A stretch of DNA of 64,000 nucleotides from an uncultured Cohaesibacter sp. (GCF_963682185.1 NZ_OY821667.1:3919501-3983500); one strand, 5' to 3'; numbered from the stretch's first letter, positions 35,925-45,019 are shown. Made by a program: numbers and translations. The notes: generated by a model not told the origin, from the sequence alone.

Positions 35925-37106
35925 ATGCCCTTCCTCCAAACTCAAAATGCGTCCAAGCCCGATCGGCAAGCTCATTTGATTGCTGCCTTGCAGACACCGG
36001 CATCTGCATCTCATGCCGGGACGAAAAAGCTTTCTGTCTCTGATCAGGCCAAGCAACGCACGATTGCTCAGCACCGTTATTTTGCTGTTCTTGTGGGTCT
36101 ATGTCTCCTGTTGGGGCTGGTGTCCCTTGCGGGGCTTATGCTTGGCTCGGTTCATATTCCGGCAACCACGGCGATAAAGATATTGGCCAATGCACTCTTG
36201 GGCGACGGTGTGATTGCGCCGGACTGGCGTCATGCTCACGAAATTATCGTCATCCAGTCCCGTGTGCCTCGCGTCATCCTCGCTGCAATTGTTGGCGGCA
36301 GTCTCGGGGCGACCGGCATGACGATTCAGGCGATAGTCCGCAACCCCCTTGCAGGTCCAAGCATCCTGGGGGTGTCGTCCGGTGCCGCAACTGGCGCGGT
36401 GATCGTCATGCGCTGGGGCTTGATTGGGTTTGGTGTTTTCACCTTGCATATCTCTGCCTTTTTAGGCGGATTGATCACATTGGCGATCGTTTTCTGGGTT
36501 GCCAGAACAGGCGGGCAGATCACGCCAACACGCCTTGTTTTGGCAGGCGTCGCCATGAGCGCCATCCTCTCCGCACTCACAAGCATGATCGTCCTGACCT
36601 CGCCAGACCCCCAATTGGCTTCTCGGGTTCTGTTCTGGACTCTGGGTGGTTTCGGCACCGCGCAATGGAAGCTCTTGCCTTTGCCAACTATTACGCTGTT
36701 CGTCGGGCTGATTATCATGCTTTTGCAAGCAAGGCGCCTCAATCTTCTGCTGGCTGGAGATGAGAGTGCCATTGCTCTTGGGCTGGATGTGGTGAGATTT
36801 CGGAAACTGATGTTTCTGCTGACGGCCGCCATGACTGGCATTATGGTTTCACTTGCCGGTGTAATCAGTTTTGTCGGGCTGGTCATGCCTCATATCGTCC
36901 GGTTTCTGGTGGGGGCGGACCATCGGCGGGCCTTGATCGCTGTCACCTTGCTGGGGGCGAGCTTCACCGTGGCCGCTGACCTCCTTGCCCGCACCATAAT
37001 TTCACCTCTGGAATTGCCCGTTGGCATTGTTACGTCTCTTGTGGGCGGCCCCTTCTTCATCTGGCTGCTGCGTCGGGATGCAAGATCGCATGGATTGCAG
37101 AAATGA
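35925..37106 (+). CDS. ABC transporter permease, BtuC/FecCD family
   Basis: Membrane subunit of 393 residues with about ten helices. The family signatures RVPRVILAAIVGGSLGATG, RNPLAGPSILGVSSGAA, GVISFVGLVMPHIVRFLVG and the LRRD near the end are intact. The N-terminus carries about 45 polar residues before the first helix, which is longer than usual; an internal start is possible, but the ATG at 35925 is the clearest. Its stop overlaps the ATPase gene (ATGA). Works with the preceding receptor. Confidence 0.92.
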   Translation: MPFLQTQNASKPDRQAHLIAALQTPASASHAGTKKLSVSDQAKQRTIAQHRYFAVLVGLCLLLGLVSLAGLMLGSVHIPATTAIKILANALLGDGVIAPDWRHAHEIIVIQSRVPRVILAAIVGGSLGATGMTIQAIVRNPLAGPSILGVSSGAATGAVIVMRWGLIGFGVFTLHISAFLGGLITLAIVFWVARTGGQITPTRLVLAGVAMSAILSALTSMIVLTSPDPQLASRVLFWTLGGFGTAQWKLLPLPTITLFVGLIIMLLQARRLNLLLAGDESAIALGLDVVRFRKLMFLLTAAMTGIMVSLAGVISFVGLVMPHIVRFLVGADHRRALIAVTLLGASFTVAADLLARTIISPLELPVGIVTSLVGGPFFIWLLRRDARSHGLQK

Positions 37107-37876
37107 CGATTGAACCCGGCACGCTATTGATGAAGTCCGTGACCTATCAGGTTGGTGATGCAAAGCTCGTGAACAATGTTTCTCTGGAGGTCTCCGCGGG
37201 CGAAATTGTTGGTATTCTGGGCCCCAATGGTGCAGGAAAATCTTCGCTGCTTGGAACCATCTATCATCTTAATCGCCCTTCAAAGGGAACCATCAAGGTC
37301 AACGGCAAGGATGTCTGGCAACAAACAACCGAATGGGCTGCGCAGAATATCGGTGCAGTATTGCAGGACATGCCGACGGACTTTCCCCTGACGACAAGGG
37401 ATATCATCGCGATGGGGCGATCAGCCCACAAGCGCCTGCTCTCTCATGATACCCCTCACGACCATATGCTCATAGATAGTGCGATCGAGTTGCTCAATCT
37501 GGGGGCGCTTGAAGATCGGTCCTTTTCGACTCTATCGGGCGGAGAGCGTCAACGGGCCTTGCTGGCCAGAACGCTTGTTCAGCAGCCGCGCATTCTTGTC
37601 CTTGATGAGCCGACCAACCATCTTGATATCCATCATCAGCTTCAGTTGCTGCAGCTTGTGAAGGCCCTGAAGACAACTGTCATTGCAGCCTTGCATGATC
37701 TCAATCTCGCCGCCAATTTCTGTGATCGGTTGTGTATTCTGAACAAGGGGCAGTTGGTGGCATCGGGTGCACCTGAAACGGTGCTGACCAAAGAGCTCTT
37801 GAGAGAAATCTATCGGATCGAAGCTACAATCGACAGGCATCCGGCAACAGGGCAGTTATGGATCTTTCCCTACTGA
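37103..37876 (+). CDS. ABC transporter ATP-binding protein, BtuD/FecE type
   Basis: Cytoplasmic ATPase of 257 residues powering the importer. Walker A GPNGAGKSS, Q-loop LQDMPTDFPLT, signature LSGGERQRALLA, Walker B LVLDEPTNHLD and switch His in ALHDLNLAA are all present. Coupled to the permease by ATGA. It ends 37 bases before the convergent methyltransferase gene; no clear terminator was seen between them. The transporter is probably for corrinoids given the riboswitch, but siderophore transporters share the family. Confidence 0.93.
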   Translation: MTIEPGTLLMKSVTYQVGDAKLVNNVSLEVSAGEIVGILGPNGAGKSSLLGTIYHLNRPSKGTIKVNGKDVWQQTTEWAAQNIGAVLQDMPTDFPLTTRDIIAMGRSAHKRLLSHDTPHDHMLIDSAIELLNLGALEDRSFSTLSGGERQRALLARTLVQQPRILVLDEPTNHLDIHHQLQLLQLVKALKTTVIAALHDLNLAANFCDRLCILNKGQLVASGAPETVLTKELLREIYRIEATIDRHPATGQLWIFPY

Positions 37877-37912
37877 GAAGAGCTGGTGGCCGGTCTTGTC
37901 TTGCTGGCAATC

Positions 37913-38608
37913 TCAATCAAGGGCGGTTGGGTGCCAATCAATCAGACCCACAGAACAAGGCATATTGTTTCGTATGACCTGATAGACGCGAAAGCGATGC
38001 TCGATATTCATCTCGCTCAGGATATCAGACATAGCATGCGCGCGTTCTCGCTCAATGATGGTGTCTGCTATCTTCACTTCAAGCGGACTGGCGTGAGGAC
38101 GGCCGATTGTCTGAACCATGATCACTCGCCGACGTGCCGTGTTGTTCAGGCGCGTGAGACATGTGCGCATGTCACGAACGCGATAGACAGCATTGGCTGT
38201 GAAAACCACATCCGCAGCAGTAACTTTGCATTCCTCCCATCTGGATGGCACCAGATCAGGCATGCGCCCCAGTTCAGATGGCCACAAACGAGCAAACTCG
38301 CGACGCATCGACGCAGAAGGTTCAACACCCCTCCAAGAGGCTACGTGCGGATAAAGTCGCTTGGTGAAGGCTCCGCTCCCCGGACCGATTTCAAGCACTT
38401 CATCTCTTGGCTCAAGCATGTCGATAACATCCGCGATAAGATCGCCAGCGAGTGCGGCCAGAGGACTTCTAACATCGTAGCCTGGTGCAAACTCTTGCCA
38501 GAATGCTTCCTCGGCGTCATGACTGGCGGTTCTGTCAAGCTTTGATGCCGAATAGTGCCACGCATCCAACCAAAATTGGCTTGCGGTTTCGGAATAGACA
38601 TCACTCAT
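37913..38608 (-). CDS. Class I SAM-dependent methyltransferase
   Basis: Protein of 231 residues from the ATG at 38608 (AAGGATC upstream); an earlier in-frame ATG at 38647 has no ribosome site. SAM-binding motif I is EVLEIGPGSGAFTKRL, and GVEPSASMRREFAR and VVFTANAVYRVRD fit motifs II and III/IV. The substrate cannot be inferred. It is convergent with the corrinoid-type ABC transporter and may or may not belong with it. Confidence 0.8.
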   Translation of the reverse strand: MSDVYSETASQFWLDAWHYSASKLDRTASHDAEEAFWQEFAPGYDVRSPLAALAGDLIADVIDMLEPRDEVLEIGPGSGAFTKRLYPHVASWRGVEPSASMRREFARLWPSELGRMPDLVPSRWEECKVTAADVVFTANAVYRVRDMRTCLTRLNNTARRRVIMVQTIGRPHASPLEVKIADTIIERERAHAMSDILSEMNIEHRFRVYQVIRNNMPCSVGLIDWHPTALD

Positions 38609-39057
38609 TTTCGACGATCCTTCTGATACGACTATATTGACCATCATTCCAAAGAACGCGCCCTATAAATGCATTGCCATTGCATGAAACCGGACTGGAT
38701 TCCCCGGGCTCGCGGGGGACCGTCAAGACAGCATTCTTGCGCCTCTTTTGCTGCCTTCAGTTGACCGGCACGAGTATGAAAGACAAGACCAGAACCCTAG
38801 TCCTGTGTGGTGGGCTGGGCTTAGGCACTCGCCAAGGGGGCGTGCCCAAAGAAATCCATCCCATATGCTCGGTAACCCTCAAATGAGACAGATGTTTCTC
38901 CTGTTATAGAGGAGACGGCTGGCCGATAGCAATGGCTTCAAACGCCCCGGAAATGACAGAGAATGGAGTATGAGCGAACCTTTTGCCTTCAAGACGGTAC
39001 CTACAGATGAAACAGACACTCGGTATTGCTTTTTCCGCATGAAAATAGGAGGAGACG
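38609..39057. other. Intergenic region upstream of the b561 gene
   Basis: No convincing gene. A 70-codon plus-strand frame (38674-38886) has no ribosome site and an unprotein-like composition. GGCAC/GTGCC arms near 38822-38850 can form a small hairpin. Promoters for the divergent methyltransferase and the b561 gene should lie here but were not resolved. No FMN riboswitch is present despite the riboflavin-type genes downstream. Confidence 0.5.
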
Positions 39058-39636
39058 TTGCAGGTGAAGGACACTCAATCAAATTTTCTGTTGCAAAGCA
39101 TGCAACCAACTCAGAAACAGGTGAATACTGAAAGTTACCCAGCAACCTCGCGTATCCTGCATTGGGCTGTCGCTTTGTTGGTACTTGTGACCTGGCCGCT
39201 TGGATTTGTCATTCATCTGATAAAGAATGACGCTGTCATGACCTTCTATATGCTGCATGAAGGCTTTGGCTTTCTGGTGTTGTGGCTGATGCTTTTGCGC
39301 GTTGGCAACAAGTTGCTCAGCCGCAGTCCAGAAGCGGAAGGGCATCGTCTCGAACAGATCGCCGCTCACTCGGTGCATGGCCTGCTTTATCTGCTTCTGA
39401 TCGTGATGCCCGTCAGTGGCTTTCTGGCAACCAACGCGCATGGCTTTCCTTTGCAATGGTTCGGTCTGATCGAGATCTGGAGCCCGATTGGCAAATCACC
39501 CGATATCGCCGGATTTCTATCCGGAATCCACTTCTGGAGTGCATGGTTGCTGCTTGGGCTGTTTGCTCTGCACATGGGAGCCGTGCTGATGCATCATGTC
39601 ATCAAACGGGACTTTACGCTCTACAAGATACTCTGA
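39058..39636 (+). CDS. Cytochrome b561-family membrane protein
   Basis: Four-helix haem-b membrane protein of 192 residues, probably a quinol or superoxide oxidoreductase. Candidate haem histidines are in SRILHWAVALL, FYMLHEGFGF, LHMGAVLMHH and IAAHSVHGLLY. A perfect AGGAGG five bases upstream selects the TTG at 39058; the GTG at 39064 is also possible and the first ATG is only at 39100. It lies 17 bases ahead of the RibD-type reductase gene, in the same direction, so the two are probably co-transcribed. Confidence 0.83.
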   Translation: MQVKDTQSNFLLQSMQPTQKQVNTESYPATSRILHWAVALLVLVTWPLGFVIHLIKNDAVMTFYMLHEGFGFLVLWLMLLRVGNKLLSRSPEAEGHRLEQIAAHSVHGLLYLLLIVMPVSGFLATNAHGFPLQWFGLIEIWSPIGKSPDIAGFLSGIHFWSAWLLLGLFALHMGAVLMHHVIKRDFTLYKIL

Positions 39637-39653
39637 CAAAAGGGGCTTTTGTT

Positions 39654-40505
39654 TTGGCTATTCAATCGATCGAGATGACAAGCAAAGCATGGGACGGCGT
39701 TTTGGCCTTGCGACAAGGTCGGATGGACGAAGCCAAGCCATGCGGCGCCGTTTTCGAGCTTTACGGAACCCTTGCTCAAAAGACAGGGCCATTTGTTCTT
39801 GCGCAAGTGGGCCAGTCTCTGGATGGGCGGGTCGCAACCCCAACAGGGGATGCGCGGGACATATCCGGACCAGATGGCCTTGCCCATTTGCACCGGTGCC
39901 GGGCTCTGGTCGATGCTGTCATCGTGGGTGAGAACACCGTCACGACCGACAATCCGCGCCTCTCTGTGCGCATCGTCAAGGGGGGCGATCCGGTCCGCGT
40001 CGTCATTGATTGCCATGCAAGGCTTTCCGGAGAGGAAGGCATTTTTCATGATGGGGGAACACCTGTGATCTTGTTCCAGTCCGTGGCGGCCAGACCCAGA
40101 CATTTGCCCAACACGGAAGTGATAAGCCTTGTGCCTGAAGCTGGCACAGGGCTTCGGCCCGAGGAGATATTAAAGGAGCTGGCTGTGCGCGGCTATGCGC
40201 GTATTCTGGTGGAAGGCGGAGCCAAAACCATTGCCCGCTTTGTCGATGCCGGTCTGGTCGATCACCTTCATGTGGCCGTTTCTCCGATCATCATCGGGTC
40301 TGGCCCAACGGGCATAAGTCTTCCGCCGATCGAAAAGCTCACAGCGGCTCATCGACCCGATACGAAGGTCTTCAATCTGGGAAGCGATATCCTGTTTGAT
40401 TGCCGGTTCTCGCCTCAAAATCTTTCAGATAGGCAGAGCGATGAGATCAGTGTGCCCCACGGAGCAAAGGCTTCCCGCCTTTTCAATGGCATCAAGACGG
40501 TATGA
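39654..40505 (+). CDS. RibD-type pyrimidine reductase domain protein (no deaminase domain)
   Basis: Protein of about 283 residues with only the C-terminal reductase half of RibD, related to fungal/archaeal Rib7. Motifs are FVLAQVGQSLDGRVA, VDAVIVGENTVTTDNPRL, RILVEGGAKTIARF and VAVSPIIIGSG. Such enzymes reduce the ribose of 2,5-diamino-6-ribosylamino-pyrimidinone phosphate with NADPH. A TTG at 39654 has AGGGG nine to ten bases upstream and is preferred; an ATG at 39675 is the alternative. The 3' end overlaps the convergent methyltransferase gene by 81 bases. With the RibA homologue nearby it defines a riboflavin-like but separate pathway. Confidence 0.85.
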   Translation: MAIQSIEMTSKAWDGVLALRQGRMDEAKPCGAVFELYGTLAQKTGPFVLAQVGQSLDGRVATPTGDARDISGPDGLAHLHRCRALVDAVIVGENTVTTDNPRLSVRIVKGGDPVRVVIDCHARLSGEEGIFHDGGTPVILFQSVAARPRHLPNTEVISLVPEAGTGLRPEEILKELAVRGYARILVEGGAKTIARFVDAGLVDHLHVAVSPIIIGSGPTGISLPPIEKLTAAHRPDTKVFNLGSDILFDCRFSPQNLSDRQSDEISVPHGAKASRLFNGIKTV

Positions 40506-41219
40506 CAGCCAGTCTTCCACTTCGCACTCCTCTAGCGAGCCCATCGCCCTGATGGGCTCCGGAAACCCCTTCAGAAATGCTCTTTGCAGGTCGTTCTGCT
40601 CCGCAGACATGTGCCATGGGCTCGGCTTTGTCTTCACCAGATAATTATTCTCGCGCAGCATTTGTGCAAGATACAGGCTTGCTTCTGGTCCCAAAGCCTC
40701 TCCAAATCCTTTATCAGTGCGCTGGTGGCGATTGAACAGCGCGACGATCTTGCTATCAAGCGGATGAGAATGCGACCAGTGTGTGGTTCCATCATAATTA
40801 AGCGCCGCATACAGACCACAGTGTTTGCGCTTCAACATGTCGATCATTTTCTCGCAGAAGGCTGGTGACGCCAGGTCAAAGAAAGCTGATGCCGTGACAA
40901 TCGCACTTTCTTTCATTGGCAGTTGGTCCAGATCACTGAGGTCGAACTGATGGAAAGAAACGGATTTTGATGAGCCGATCTGCTCTTTTGCAGTAGCCAA
41001 CAACTCTGCATCATAATCCAGAAGCAACCAATCCATCTCGCTGGGCAAATGGGGCGCAAGAGCGCGCCAAGTGGATCCCGTTCCGCAGCCGATATCTATG
41101 ATAGTGGAGAGATGCTTCTGGCTGATATGGTTCGATAAATCCGTCATCAAGGATCGATCGCGGGCGGCCCTGTCGGCCGGTTCGCGCAGGGCAAGCCATT
41201 CCTTGTCAAATCCGCTCAT
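40425..41219 (-). CDS. Class I SAM-dependent methyltransferase
   Basis: Protein of 264 residues. Motif I is IIDIGCGTGSTWRALA, followed by DWLLLDYDAELLATAKEQ and SAFFDLASPAFCEKM. The N-terminus SGFDKEWLALREPADRAARD is a recognisable leading segment in this cluster-type methyltransferase. The ATG at 41219 overlaps the glycosyltransferase stop (ATGA), so it is the last gene of a four-gene minus-strand operon with the dehydrogenase, PTPS-like and glycosyltransferase genes. Substrate unknown, presumably the pathway's pteridine- or pyrimidine-type product. Confidence 0.83.
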   Translation of the reverse strand: MSGFDKEWLALREPADRAARDRSLMTDLSNHISQKHLSTIIDIGCGTGSTWRALAPHLPSEMDWLLLDYDAELLATAKEQIGSSKSVSFHQFDLSDLDQLPMKESAIVTASAFFDLASPAFCEKMIDMLKRKHCGLYAALNYDGTTHWSHSHPLDSKIVALFNRHQRTDKGFGEALGPEASLYLAQMLRENNYLVKTKPSPWHMSAEQNDLQRAFLKGFPEPIRAMGSLEECEVEDWLSYRLDAIEKAGSLCSVGHTDLIALPI

Positions 41220-42271
41220 CGAAGGGTCTCCAGTCTTTTCGAGATGATTTGGGCGCTGTCTGCCCAACCGGGAAGCCCTCTGCTTACTTCTCTAGCGGCT
41301 GCTGCCATTTGTTTTCGCAAGGTAGGGCTTTCAAGCAAGGCGCGCAGAGCGGATGCAAAGGCTTCCGTGTCATCAATGGGCACGAGATGGCCTGCTCCTG
41401 CTGGCACGACTTCGGGAATGGCGCCTGCCTTGCACGCAACAATGGGTAGGCCATGCGAAAGGGCTTCCGCAAAGACCATTCCATAGCCTTCATACCGGCT
41501 GGCAAGGGTAAAGATATCGGCTTTTGACAGGATTTTGCTGGTATCCTCTATCTCTCCTACAAGCCTGATCCTGTCACCGAGGTTGGAGGTGCGGATCAGG
41601 TCTTCGAGCGCCATTGCTGTTTGCGGCGCCAATCTTTTGCTGCCAACAATGGTTGCCTGCCATGGGAGATCTTCCACCTCTTTTAGAGAGGCAATGAGGA
41701 TGTCGTGTCCCTTTCGTGGTATCAGCGATCCGATCGAGACGATGTGGGCAAGAGTGCCGTTGCCAGTAGCAGACGGGGCTGGATCTGTGCCGGGCAGGGC
41801 GATGGTGATTTTATCTTCGGCGACAGCATAGTGCGTGATCAGTTCGCGCTTCGTGTTGGGGGATGTTACGATGACATGGCGGCAGAAAGAGAGGGCTCTT
41901 TTCTCCAGCCGCAATAACCTGTCATGCTCGTCCGCATCCAGCCCTGTCTCCAGCGCCAACGGGTGGTGGACCAGCGCAACGATTGTGAGGCGGTCGGCCT
42001 CTTTTGACGCCCAGTCGTCCATGATGCCGAAGGCCAGCCCATCGATGATAACGAGCGCATCATCGGGCAAGGCCGAAAGCTTGTCTTCCGCTTCTCTTCT
42101 GGTTTGAAGTGAGGGCGCGGGAAAGCCTTCCCCCAGCGCCAAACGGTTGACCGTCCAGTCGGATGCGTCAAGCTCTGCAAGGATCCGGCGATCATAGCCA
42201 TAGCCGCCGGTCTTGAGGTCAAGATTGCCGGGATAGGCAAAGGTTAGCGTGCCGATGATGGACTGGTTCAA
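41216..42271 (-). CDS. Glycosyltransferase family 4-like protein
   Basis: GT-B glycosyltransferase of 351 residues. The acceptor half begins GTLTFAYPGNLDLKTGGYGYD. The donor half has VSIGSLIPRKGHDILIASL and the E-x7-E region SRYEGYGMVFAEALSHGLP that binds the nucleotide-sugar. A TTG start at 42271 overlaps the PTPS-like gene's stop (TTGA); no better start is near. It suggests the pathway's product is glycosylated. Glycosylated pterins are known from cyanobacteria, which makes this partner list suggestive but not proof. Confidence 0.86.
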   Translation of the reverse strand: MNQSIIGTLTFAYPGNLDLKTGGYGYDRRILAELDASDWTVNRLALGEGFPAPSLQTRREAEDKLSALPDDALVIIDGLAFGIMDDWASKEADRLTIVALVHHPLALETGLDADEHDRLLRLEKRALSFCRHVIVTSPNTKRELITHYAVAEDKITIALPGTDPAPSATGNGTLAHIVSIGSLIPRKGHDILIASLKEVEDLPWQATIVGSKRLAPQTAMALEDLIRTSNLGDRIRLVGEIEDTSKILSKADIFTLASRYEGYGMVFAEALSHGLPIVACKAGAIPEVVPAGAGHLVPIDDTEAFASALRALLESPTLRKQMAAAAREVSRGLPGWADSAQIISKRLETLR

Positions 42272-42666
42272 AGATCGGCCTCATACCAGCCTTTGGCCAC
42301 ATGGGATTCGTGCAAGGTGACCCTGATCTTGCAAATTCTGCGGCTGCCGGGGCCAAATCTTTCTTCATGCACGGCAGTGGCGAGCTGGTCGAAGATATAT
42401 TTGGCGATCACTTCAGTCGTCGAGATTTTATGTCTGAAAACTTCAATCTCATCCAGATTTTGGTAATTGAGAGGATTGAGCACATCGTTGAGAGCTGTGG
42501 TTGCTTCGCCGATGTCGACGGCAAGGCCGTCACTATCGACATCGCGCGTAAAGAAGGTCGCATCAACAACAAAGGTGGCTCCATGTATGCCTTGTGCGGG
42601 CCCGAATACAGGGCGGGGCAAACTGTGGGCGATCATGATGTGATCGCGAACTTCAACTGCAAACAT
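42268..42666 (-). CDS. 6-pyruvoyl-tetrahydropterin synthase/QueD homologue lacking active-site residues
   Basis: T-fold protein of 132 residues. The first zinc histidine (His14 in IMIAHSL) and the pterin-binding Glu (LHESHVAKGWYE) are present. The catalytic Cys and a zinc His of the canonical C-x3-HGH are replaced: the segment reads A24-Q-G-I-H28-G-A30. The usual DH of the catalytic triad is also changed, to NY in NPLNYQNLD. Zinc binding and canonical lyase activity are therefore doubtful; it may bind a pterin or catalyse something else. Sits between the dehydrogenase and glycosyltransferase genes, overlapping the latter. Confidence 0.84.
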   Translation of the reverse strand: MFAVEVRDHIMIAHSLPRPVFGPAQGIHGATFVVDATFFTRDVDSDGLAVDIGEATTALNDVLNPLNYQNLDEIEVFRHKISTTEVIAKYIFDQLATAVHEERFGPGSRRICKIRVTLHESHVAKGWYEADL

Positions 42667-42678
42667 AGGCGAGCTCCT

Positions 42679-43677
42679 TTAATAACGAATGCGGTGGCAA
42701 AGGGTTGAGTGATTGGCAAGAATGGCTGGATAATCTTCAGCGATGGAAGCAAAGGGGGTTTCGCCTGAAATAAGGGCGTCCAGTCGGGCGTCGACCAGCA
42801 GGTCCATTGCTTTGGAGAGGCGGCGCGAAAATGACCAACGAGAACGCCTGTCAGTTGGCACCGCACCGACCTGTGAGCTGATAAGTGACAGCCTTTTTGA
42901 ATGGAAGGCCCCACCAAGGGGCACCGTCACGGGCGCGGCTCCATACCAGCTTGCTTCCACGATGACCGCTTCAAACGAGGCATGGTCCAGTGCGTTGGCG
43001 AGGGCTTCCTGTGAGGCGGAGGCATTGATCAGGATGTCATAGTCGTTGGTAATCGCATCGCTATGCAGAAAGGAAAGCCCGAGCGCTTTAGCAATGGAGC
43101 TGCGCTCCCTGTTACTGTCTATGAGCTCCACTTCGGTGCCGATGATGCGCGATGCAAGATAGGCGACCAACGACCCCACCACCCCGGCACCAAACACGGC
43201 CACCCTGTCTCCGGGCTGAATATGCGCGTCCCAGACGATATTGAGGGCCGTTTCCATGTTGGCTGCGAGAATGGCCCGGTCTGGTGAAACGCCATCGGGC
43301 AGTATGGTCACCATGTCTTTGTTGATGATGCATGCCGTTTGGTGAGGGTGCAGGCAAAAGACAGCTTTACCGAGCAAGTCCGGCGCACCCTCTTCAACCA
43401 CCCCAACAAGGCAGTAGCCATATTTGACCGGAAAGCAGAAGTCGCCAGCCATGTGCGGGCCTCGCATTCGTTTGGCTTCTTCGCACGGCACCTTACCTTG
43501 AAAAACAAGCGCTTCTGTGCCGCGGCTGATACCGCTGAAAAGCGTTCTGATAAGAACCTGATCCTGTTCAGGCCTGCTCAGAGGGTCCTTGCGTATTTCG
43601 CAGGTTTGTTTCGCAGAGAGCCAAAGCGCAAGAGCATGAGTAGCGTCTTTGTTGTCTGCATAAATCGGCTTGCTCAA
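42679..43677 (-). CDS. MDR-family dehydrogenase, BchC-like
   Basis: Medium-chain dehydrogenase/reductase of 332 residues. The dinucleotide fold is AVFGAGVVGSLVAYLAS. The usual catalytic-zinc cysteine is replaced, as the segment reads SGISRGTEAL, a form also seen in the bacteriochlorophyll enzyme BchC. The TTG start at 43677 has a strong GGGGAGGA seven bases upstream. First gene of the minus-strand operon, divergent from ribA across 217 bp that must hold both promoters. Probably oxidises or reduces the pathway intermediate; substrate unknown. Confidence 0.8.
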   Translation of the reverse strand: MSKPIYADNKDATHALALWLSAKQTCEIRKDPLSRPEQDQVLIRTLFSGISRGTEALVFQGKVPCEEAKRMRGPHMAGDFCFPVKYGYCLVGVVEEGAPDLLGKAVFCLHPHQTACIINKDMVTILPDGVSPDRAILAANMETALNIVWDAHIQPGDRVAVFGAGVVGSLVAYLASRIIGTEVELIDSNRERSSIAKALGLSFLHSDAITNDYDILINASASQEALANALDHASFEAVIVEASWYGAAPVTVPLGGAFHSKRLSLISSQVGAVPTDRRSRWSFSRRLSKAMDLLVDARLDALISGETPFASIAEDYPAILANHSTLCHRIRY

Positions 43678-43894
43678 CAGGCATCCTCCCCAAGAGCGTG
43701 AGAGTCAGGTCATCTGTAAGTGCCTTCATGCAGCGAAAGGGTTTGGCATCGAGAAGATTTTTATTTGCACGACAGCTCTGCCCCTTTGAGAGGTTAAAGC
43801 ACCAACTGTCGCGGGCCATGAACCTTCCGGGCTTTGACGGGAACTAACCAAATATCATTCAAGATGGTGCATCCAGACAGTCGGGAACCAATTC

Positions 43895-45019
43895 ATGCTC
43901 AAGTCGGCTCATTTTACCTTTCAACATACAACAGCTCAGATGGACGTTGAACGCGCTGTCGCGGAATTGAGGTTCGGTCGTCCGGTTATTTTGAAAGATA
44001 ACAAACGACAGCTTGCCGTGCTTGCCCTCGACTGCGTGACACCTGCAATCTACGATTTGTTTTCTCAGGCAGTCGATGACCAACATAGGCTTTTTCTCTC
44101 CGCCCCCCGTGCAGAGCGCCTGGGTATCACAAGTAAAGCAGGCATTGCCGTTCCTCTATCTGGAAGGAGCTTCGAAGGTGCCGCTCGGCTTTCCTACGTT
44201 CTTGATGTTGACGCTCCGCAAAACTGGAACCATCCAGATCAGCTCATGGTGTCAGGCGCAGAGCTGGCCCGCAACGCGCTTCTGCTACCTGCTGTGGTCT
44301 GTGCCGAAATCGGATCAGACAACCAGCATTTCGATGCCTGTTTACGGCTCGATGCCGAAGCTCTTTGCCGAGCTGGCGACATGCGCCAATCTTTTGAAAT
44401 CATTGCGCGAACACAGGTTCCCTTGAAGGACGTGGGAGACGCGGAATTTGTCGTTTTTCGCGGAGGGCTCGCGCAGAGAGACCAGATCGCTATCGTGGTG
44501 GGCAAGCCGGACACAAACGGCCCCGTGCCGGTCCGGATACACTCATCTTGCATCACCGGGGATTTGTGTGGGTCTCTCAAATGTGATTGTGGCGACCAGC
44601 TTTGCAACGGATTGGCCCATCTGAAAGAGGAGGGCGGAGGGGTTCTCCTCTATCTGGATCAGGAAGGACGTGGTACGGGGATCGGCGCGAAAATGCGAGC
44701 TTACGACTATCAGTATTTGGGGATCGATACCATTGATGCCGATGCCGAGCTCGGGTTCGAAGCCGATCATCGTCGTTATGAGGCTGCTGTTGCTATGCTA
44801 GAGTTGCTTGCAATCTCCCGTGTTGTGCTTTTCACCAACAACCCGACAAAAATCGCGGCATTGCGCGCCGGAGGTATTCGGGTCGAGGAGAGAAAACCGG
44901 TGTTGGGCGAAGTCACCGCCGAGAATATGAATTATCTGCGCACGAAAATGCTGCGAGCCGATCACATGCTTGATATCGAGATGTTGGCCAGCTTGGGGGC
45001 TGGGGGGAAAACGTCATGA
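43895..45019 (+). CDS. ribA: GTP cyclohydrolase II-type protein with N-terminal extension
   Basis: Protein of 374 residues. The C-terminal about 200 residues are GTP cyclohydrolase II: zinc cysteines in SSCITGDLCGSLKCDCGDQL, catalytic region LDQEGRGTGIGAKMRAYDYQ and FTNNPTKIAALRAGGI. It opens GTP to 2,5-diamino-6-ribosylamino-pyrimidinone phosphate with loss of formate. The first about 170 residues are a separate region, not a normal RibB; perhaps a degenerate one. With no ribB, ribE or ribH here, it probably serves the specialised pathway rather than housekeeping riboflavin synthesis. It overlaps the next gene by ATGA. Confidence 0.87.
   Translation: MLKSAHFTFQHTTAQMDVERAVAELRFGRPVILKDNKRQLAVLALDCVTPAIYDLFSQAVDDQHRLFLSAPRAERLGITSKAGIAVPLSGRSFEGAARLSYVLDVDAPQNWNHPDQLMVSGAELARNALLLPAVVCAEIGSDNQHFDACLRLDAEALCRAGDMRQSFEIIARTQVPLKDVGDAEFVVFRGGLAQRDQIAIVVGKPDTNGPVPVRIHSSCITGDLCGSLKCDCGDQLCNGLAHLKEEGGGVLLYLDQEGRGTGIGAKMRAYDYQYLGIDTIDADAELGFEADHRRYEAAVAMLELLAISRVVLFTNNPTKIAALRAGGIRVEERKPVLGEVTAENMNYLRTKMLRADHMLDIEMLASLGAGGKTS

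Noticed and set aside
38674-38886. A 70-codon frame upstream of the b561 gene, and a possible FMN riboswitch there
   Set aside because: No start signals and no conserved RFN-element blocks; treated as intergenic.
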